DNA of 64,000 nt from Haemonchus contortus (taxonomy: Eukaryota; Nematoda; Chromadorea; Rhabditida; Trichostrongylidae). Positions 59,563 to 64,000 of this stretch are shown here, one piece after another. Each line of letters starts with the position of its first letter. The first letter of the stretch is position 1. The stretch covers positions 7,068,007-7,132,006 of the forward strand of contig LS997562.1 in NCBI GenBank assembly GCA_000469685.2. The letters are read 5' to 3'. A model generated the notes under the pieces. It was given only the letters and a program-made list of their open reading frames with translations, was not told the DNA's origin and did no database searches. The translations under genes and the position numbers were made by a program.

Positions 59563-62500
59563 TTCGGTGAAAGTTCCTTTGGCAAATGAAAGCATGTATA
59601 TGGCGAACAGTGGTACACTAGAAACGGACAACATCCGCAAAAACCATCCGAATCCCACCGACCACTTTGGGAATTCATAGCCTGGTAATTGCATTGGGGA
59701 TAGTGATGCTTGCCAAACTGTCATAATGAAGATGATCTGAAATGAGCCAATATCGAGTTTTTCGAAATGCACAGTTATCTAGACAAGGTGACTGGTATTG
59801 TTTGAGTCAGCTTGAAGATCTTCACATAACGGGCGAAGCGTCGCATACAGCAAGTTTAAGGGGCATTGGGTCTAACAATACGTCAACGCCCGTCTTCAAC
59901 CAGACAGTGCTGGAAAGGATTGATTTCCACGATCAGTTTCGAGTACCAATATGTATAGAACATTTAATTGTGCCCGTTCGCACATCTGACTCCAGTGTTA
60001 TGACTCCAGCGATTTCTTCCATTATAGCCGTCGCAACACTGATTGTGCAAAACATCGAATGCACACTAGCGTCTCGGCTTCAAATGCGCATCGATTGTAT
60101 AGCTGTTATCCTCACTGGCAGTAGTCAAAATGGGCTGAGTCTGCTTACATAATGTCTCGTTCTGATCGTCTCTCCTTCATTGTCACCGTTCTTATTTTCG
60201 TCATCGTCGCCATGCGCTACTTGTGTTTTCGGCCTCATCTTAACCGTTGCCCATTCTCTTCGTCTGTCATCTTCTGCCTGCCTCCCGTCTTTCACCAGAA
60301 GTTTCGATCCCTCCATGCATGGTCGGCAGCTTAGGTAAGCTGCTGCGGGCCACCACTGTGGAGAGGAACAGCCTGCATCCGTTCCGGGTACGCCGTCGCA
60401 GACCATGCCGCAGGTAGCATAGGCATGTAATTATATCTCAGAAACTCGAAATCCATTGAATGTGAGGTAGCCCACGTTTCCGGACACATGGCATCAAGGG
60501 TTTTGTGTTCTTCGCTCGACTCAATGGCATCTTTCATAGTCCACGACCAGTCGCGCGACCAGTCGCGCGACCGGTCGCGGATAATCTCACGAGCGACTGG
60601 TCGCTCGACTGATCGCGCGGGACCGTCCACGGAGGCACCCATAGCTAGCGCGGCCTCCTCGACCGATCGAGCGACCAGTGGCACGATCAGTCGAGCGACC
60701 AGTCGCTAGCGACCGGCGACTAGTCGCGCAAGTGGTCGCGCGACCGGTCGCGGACCCATCTCACGAGCGACTGGTCGCTCGACTGATCGCGCGGGACCGT
60801 CCACGGCGGCACCCATAGCTAGCGCGGCCTCTCGACCGATCGAGCGACCAGTGGCACGATCAGTCGAGCGACCAGTCGCTAGCGACCGGCGACTAGTCGC
60901 GCGACTGGTCGCCAGTCGCTCGTGAGATGGGTCCGCGACCAGTCGCGCCACTGGTCGTGGACTGCCAATAGGACGGCTGGTGTGGCGCGCACCTCGGTTC
61001 CGCCGGGAAGGAACAGTACGCTACAGAGAACGAGAGAACGCCAAGTGGCTATGCTTAGCCACGCATTCCAGCCGCTCATACCATCATGTGACAATTGCAT
61101 CATTCACTCTCGTCACCGTCGGCGCCGCAGCAGGCTAGACGTCCCCGTCTCCTTGCACGCATTCGACGTCAACACCATTGGCGCAGCTCCAGAAGATTAC
61201 GCAGCGCCATATATTGTCATCTGCTGTTGGTGCAACTGCTGCCAGGTCAACCCCTCGCAAGGAAGACCCGGAGGAGTGGTTCGCAGCCAAGGGTGAACAA
61301 ATAGCAGCAGTATCGCAAGGAGGTTCTGAGGACTGGATGGCCAGTCATGTTTACTCGCATTTATCATAACACCAGTTTAGTTCGAGATCACAGTTTTCAA
61401 GTAACCACTCCACTCCACATCACTCACTTCACCACACAATACTCACTCTACTCCATTAACCCACCCACCAAGTTACTGCCCTATGTATAAGAAGGAAATG
61501 TGAGAGCTAGGCTTTCCATATCACTGCCTTTATCGTAATCATAAAGTTGCGGACGGACACACCGACAGACGTACCGACATACCGACAAACCGACACACCA
61601 AGTTTCTGCTTTATAATAAGAGAGATTTAATTGCTTTATACGTAGTTGCTCATAAAATTATATAACTCATCTATGTGTGCTTAGTACGTGAAGTGTAATA
61701 TCACTCACATATCGCAGCCATCCTAGGACGCCGGGATGTACATATCGCATGTCCTGGTAAGAACATACATCCAGCGCCTCAAGGGAACTCGGCGCTGGAC
61801 CAGCACCCTCGGACACTGTTAGAGCATTATTTGCTGCGAGCAAAAATAAGTGGTATTAATTGTTCTCGCAGCCATTTCATGTTATCTTCTGTGGTGTGAA
61901 GTCTTTAGATTTGTACAAGATTCACATACATAATGTTCGTTCTGTGGTATCGAAACCACACATCCGTCATGGCAAGAACAATCAGTAGCGCGGATTCTCT
62001 GCCAGTATAAAAACATTTCTTCTGATCGTGACAACATCTATCATTTTTTGCAAGTGAAGGTAACCTGCACAACAATAACTGGTTGGCAACCCACCGAAAT
62101 GAATATTGGACATAGCATCCAACATATCCTCCAATAGATTCCTGGATAGAAGCCCAGCATCGATCTGAAAGTGGAACACCGTAGGATAACGGTAAGGATG
62201 GGGCCATGCAAATTTATCCATCCATCCTCTCTCACGGTCACGTCTAGCGCAATGAAACGGTGTAGTACCAACAAAATTTACTTAATATCGTTGCTGAACC
62301 GGTCGATTCCATAGAACCAGCAGACGGCGACCATTTCACAGGTGACTATGAACAAAACCGACAACGAAACACCATATTCGTCGAGAAATGGAATCACATA
62401 CTGTCCTCCCTTGAAACGTTTATTCAATAAACAGATCGTGGAGAAAAGAAATTGTAACCTACGTAGCTGATTGCTGGAAGACTGCCAAAGTAGTAGATCA

Positions 62501-63950
62501 CACAAACCACGCCTACAAACCATTTTCTATTACGCGAGAGAAACCTGGACTCGTCACATAGACCGGTGATCAAGGCTTCAATTCCAGCGAACTGTAATTA
62601 GGTTTAAGCAATGGTATTCTGCACAACCTGTTACTCCTATTGAGTTCAATTATGAAAAAATACAAATAATAATAGAAACTGAACTCTGCTCAAAAGAGGT
62701 TCTATTGAAGGCACGGTTCGCGATAAAAATGGCTTCTGAAATTCCTCGCTAGGAAAATGCTTTGTCCAAGGACAGCAGTTAGGACAATTTTGGGTCGGAA
62801 ACGATCTCGGCAGCACATTATAAGGGCTTCGAAACCGGCGTGGCCAACAGACACGCCCAAAAGTGGACGTGTCCTGACGGCCTTGTTAAGGCTGCACCAC
62901 TCACAATGAAACATTAATGCACTGCGAGATAGTACGCTTACATGGGAGACACCCAGACGACATTGGGGACATAACCTCGTGCATCCCCTTTCGTACCACT
63001 TTTTGAAAGCCTTACACTTCCTAAAATCCGCCGATTTTTTGCGCTTTCTTCGTAATTTTTGCACCATTATGCAATATAACATCCAGTAATTCGTTTAAAG
63101 GCACAGTTCACGATAATTTTGGGTAAGATGACGGCTCCAGATTATGACGAAAATGGAAGATAAGATGGAAAATAATGCGATGAAGGAGAAGGAACTGCGT
63201 TAATCGGTACTTCCAAAGTGAAAAAAGGCTTCGAAAAATCGTTGAAAAGGGGGCTGGACGAGAATGAGACCAGAAGAATGAAGAAGAGTGGGGCGTTTGG
63301 ACGAGCTACACAATGTGGGTCATTGCGTACGTGTGGGTCATGGTGCAAATAACTGTAAGCAAAATTCATTCACTTATAAGCATAGGTAAACAAAAATCCC
63401 TAGTGACAGCAAAAATAGCTCACCTTTTCCAGCTTCTTGGGGTAGGAAATTAAGAAAAGGATCGCGGCAGCAAGAAGACAAACAGAGGAGGAAAGAATGG
63501 GAGAAAAACATCGCCTCATCACTCGGCGATCAGCTGATTGTGTGTGGGTCCCACAACGAATAATTGCAATCTGTATCGCCTCGACACACGTCTGACGTGA
63601 TATCGATCAAGTGGTGGGAAGGCCGCGCGTGGTGGGAGCAGGGCTTCACTGTGCCATAACCGTCGAGTTTTTGGGCGCGAGAGGGTCCTTTCTAATACCC
63701 TTGGGAGTCACTGAGTATTCCTGAGGGAAGAACTCAGTAACCATTCTTATCGTGAACCGCGCCTTCAAGTAAGATACCGTAAAATTATCGCAAACTGTAA
63801 ATTCAAGGTGAGGAACCATACCGTGCTGTCGATTCCGAGAGTGATAAGCATAATGAAAAAGATGAATGACCATGCGCTACTGTAGTTCATCGTAGCTAGT
63901 GCTTGAGGATAGACAATGAATATCAGCGAGGCGTCATGATCGCCGACAAC
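59563..63950 (-). CDS. mod-5: SLC6 serotonin transporter (MOD-5/SERT type), C-terminal exons, 5' partial
   Basis: Exons on the - strand: 63950-63822, 62591-62459, 62405-62282, 62164-62095, 59736-59563. Phases agree and give 210 residues, TM7 to TM12. SLC6 proteins take up monoamines, amino acids or GABA using Na+/Cl- gradients; SERT clears serotonin at the plasma membrane. The [20 protein letters not shown] segment closely follows human SERT (MLITLGLDSTFAGLEGVIT). Asp41 and Ser42 of the fragment correspond to the Na2-site Asp/Ser of TM8. [24 protein letters not shown] (SERT MLGFSPGWFWRICW) and AKGTFTE (SERT PGTFKER) extend the match. Substrate-site residues in TM1, TM3 and TM6 are outside the window, so serotonin specificity is inferred. 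The last exon is unresolved. The intron 62094-59737 carries a GC-rich foldback; the intron 63821-62592 carries a terminal-repeat element. Confidence 0.88.
60538..60963. repeat. 426-bp GC-rich foldback of nested CGACCAGTCG palindromes
   Basis: The termini are inverted: AGTCCACGACCAGTCGCGCG at the left and AGTCCACGACCAGTGGCGCG reverse-complemented from the right, with GGTCGCGG..ATCTCACGAGCGACTGG further in on both sides. Between them two tandem units of 174 bp start at 60586 and 60760. Each is full of variants of the self-complementary motif GCGACCAGTCGC / GCGACTGGTCGC plus a unique spacer (GGGACCGTCCACGG, CACCCATAGCTAGCGCGGCC). Because the motifs are palindromic, open frames run through it on both strands; none is a gene. 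It lies in a transporter intron, in a host region otherwise far less GC-rich. Confidence 0.88.
60964..61548. other. intronic, possibly repeat-derived
   Basis: This intronic stretch is more GC-rich than the flanks and open in several + frames (60922-61296, 61178-61369, for example [20 protein letters not shown]). It may be a decayed transposon ORF, but I recognise no motif. Confidence 0.3.
61549..61600. repeat. ACCGACA-type microsatellite
   Basis: Six diverged copies of an 8-10 bp unit (CCGACAGA, CCGACATA, CCGACAAA, CCGACACA) in a transporter intron, followed by AAGTTTCTGCTTTATAATAA. Tails of this kind can mark the 3' end of a non-LTR element. Confidence 0.7.
62705..63768. repeat. element(s) bounded by three copies of a 22-28 bp terminal motif
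   Basis: TTGAAGGCACGGTTCGCGAT AAAAATGG (62705-62732) recurs directly as TTTAAAGGCACAGTTCACGA TAA (63094-63116) and inverted as CCATTCTTATCGTGAACCGC GCCTTCAA (63741-63768). The outer pair gives a 1064-bp inverted-repeat element; the inner pair gives one of about 675 bp. A 126-codon - strand frame (63082-62702) fills the left part ([40 protein letters not shown]) but shows no known motif. The whole lies in the transporter intron 63821-62592. Confidence 0.55.
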
Positions 63951-64000
63951 CTTAATTAAGTCACCTTAATTGTATGTACGCTGTTCAGGATCACCATCGA

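Noticed and set aside
60538..60963. CRISPR-like array
   Set aside because: There are only two 174-bp units, no unique spacers and a eukaryotic intronic context. It is a foldback.
60331..61103. Several overlapping open frames with Arg/Asp/Ser/Trp repeats on both strands
   Set aside because: They are translations of the palindromic CGACCAGTCG foldback. Palindromes keep all frames similar and open, with no independent coding signal.

Overview
The window is nuclear DNA of a nematode, most likely a strongylid (hookworm-type) parasite. The evidence is short phase-consistent introns ending in TTTTCAG-like acceptors, three split genes whose closest relatives are C. elegans and human proteins, about 42-45 percent GC by eye, and many decayed transposons. 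No prokaryotic or organellar features are present. I could not assign a species.

Three host genes can be assembled exon by exon. (1) 19619-27559, + strand: the 3' ten exons of a PDE8-class cAMP phosphodiesterase (C. elegans pde-6 type). They hold the complete catalytic domain; the 5' exons were not found. (2) 49718-51188, + strand: a complete five-exon ARFRP1 (Arl3p-type) Golgi small GTPase of 191 residues with an unusual NKSE G4 box. (3) 63950-59563, - strand: the C-terminal part (TM7 to TM12) of an SLC6 serotonin transporter (mod-5/SERT type) that runs off the right edge. From memory, ARFRP1 and mod-5 are also near neighbours on C. elegans chromosome I, so the right end may be conserved microsynteny. 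A fourth, weak gene candidate lies at 45.7-46.3 kb on the - strand.

The rest is repeat-rich. From 3.7 to 29 kb there are seven copies, plus fragments, of a roughly 285-bp tRNA-derived SINE with pol III A and B boxes. Two copies still have 12-13 bp target-site duplications. A short RTE-type LINE derivative, with its 5' end joined directly to its 3' end, abuts one SINE at 29.05 kb. From 32.6 to 43.3 kb there are three copies of an unclassified element: one forward and truncated, then two head-to-head with their matching ends outward. A deleted mariner and several hairpins also lie there. The flanks have opposite strand skew, G-rich on + at 36-38 kb and C-rich on + at 44-45 kb.

From 55.6 to 58.8 kb there is a decayed RTE LINE, interrupted at a TTAA by a 634-bp piggyBac-type element. 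A 240-bp MITE separates it from the transporter gene. Transporter introns hold a 426-bp foldback built from nested CGACCAGTCG palindromes and another terminal-repeat element.

The three assembled genes act in unrelated processes: cAMP breakdown, Golgi trafficking and serotonin uptake. Nothing in the sequence suggests a shared operon.
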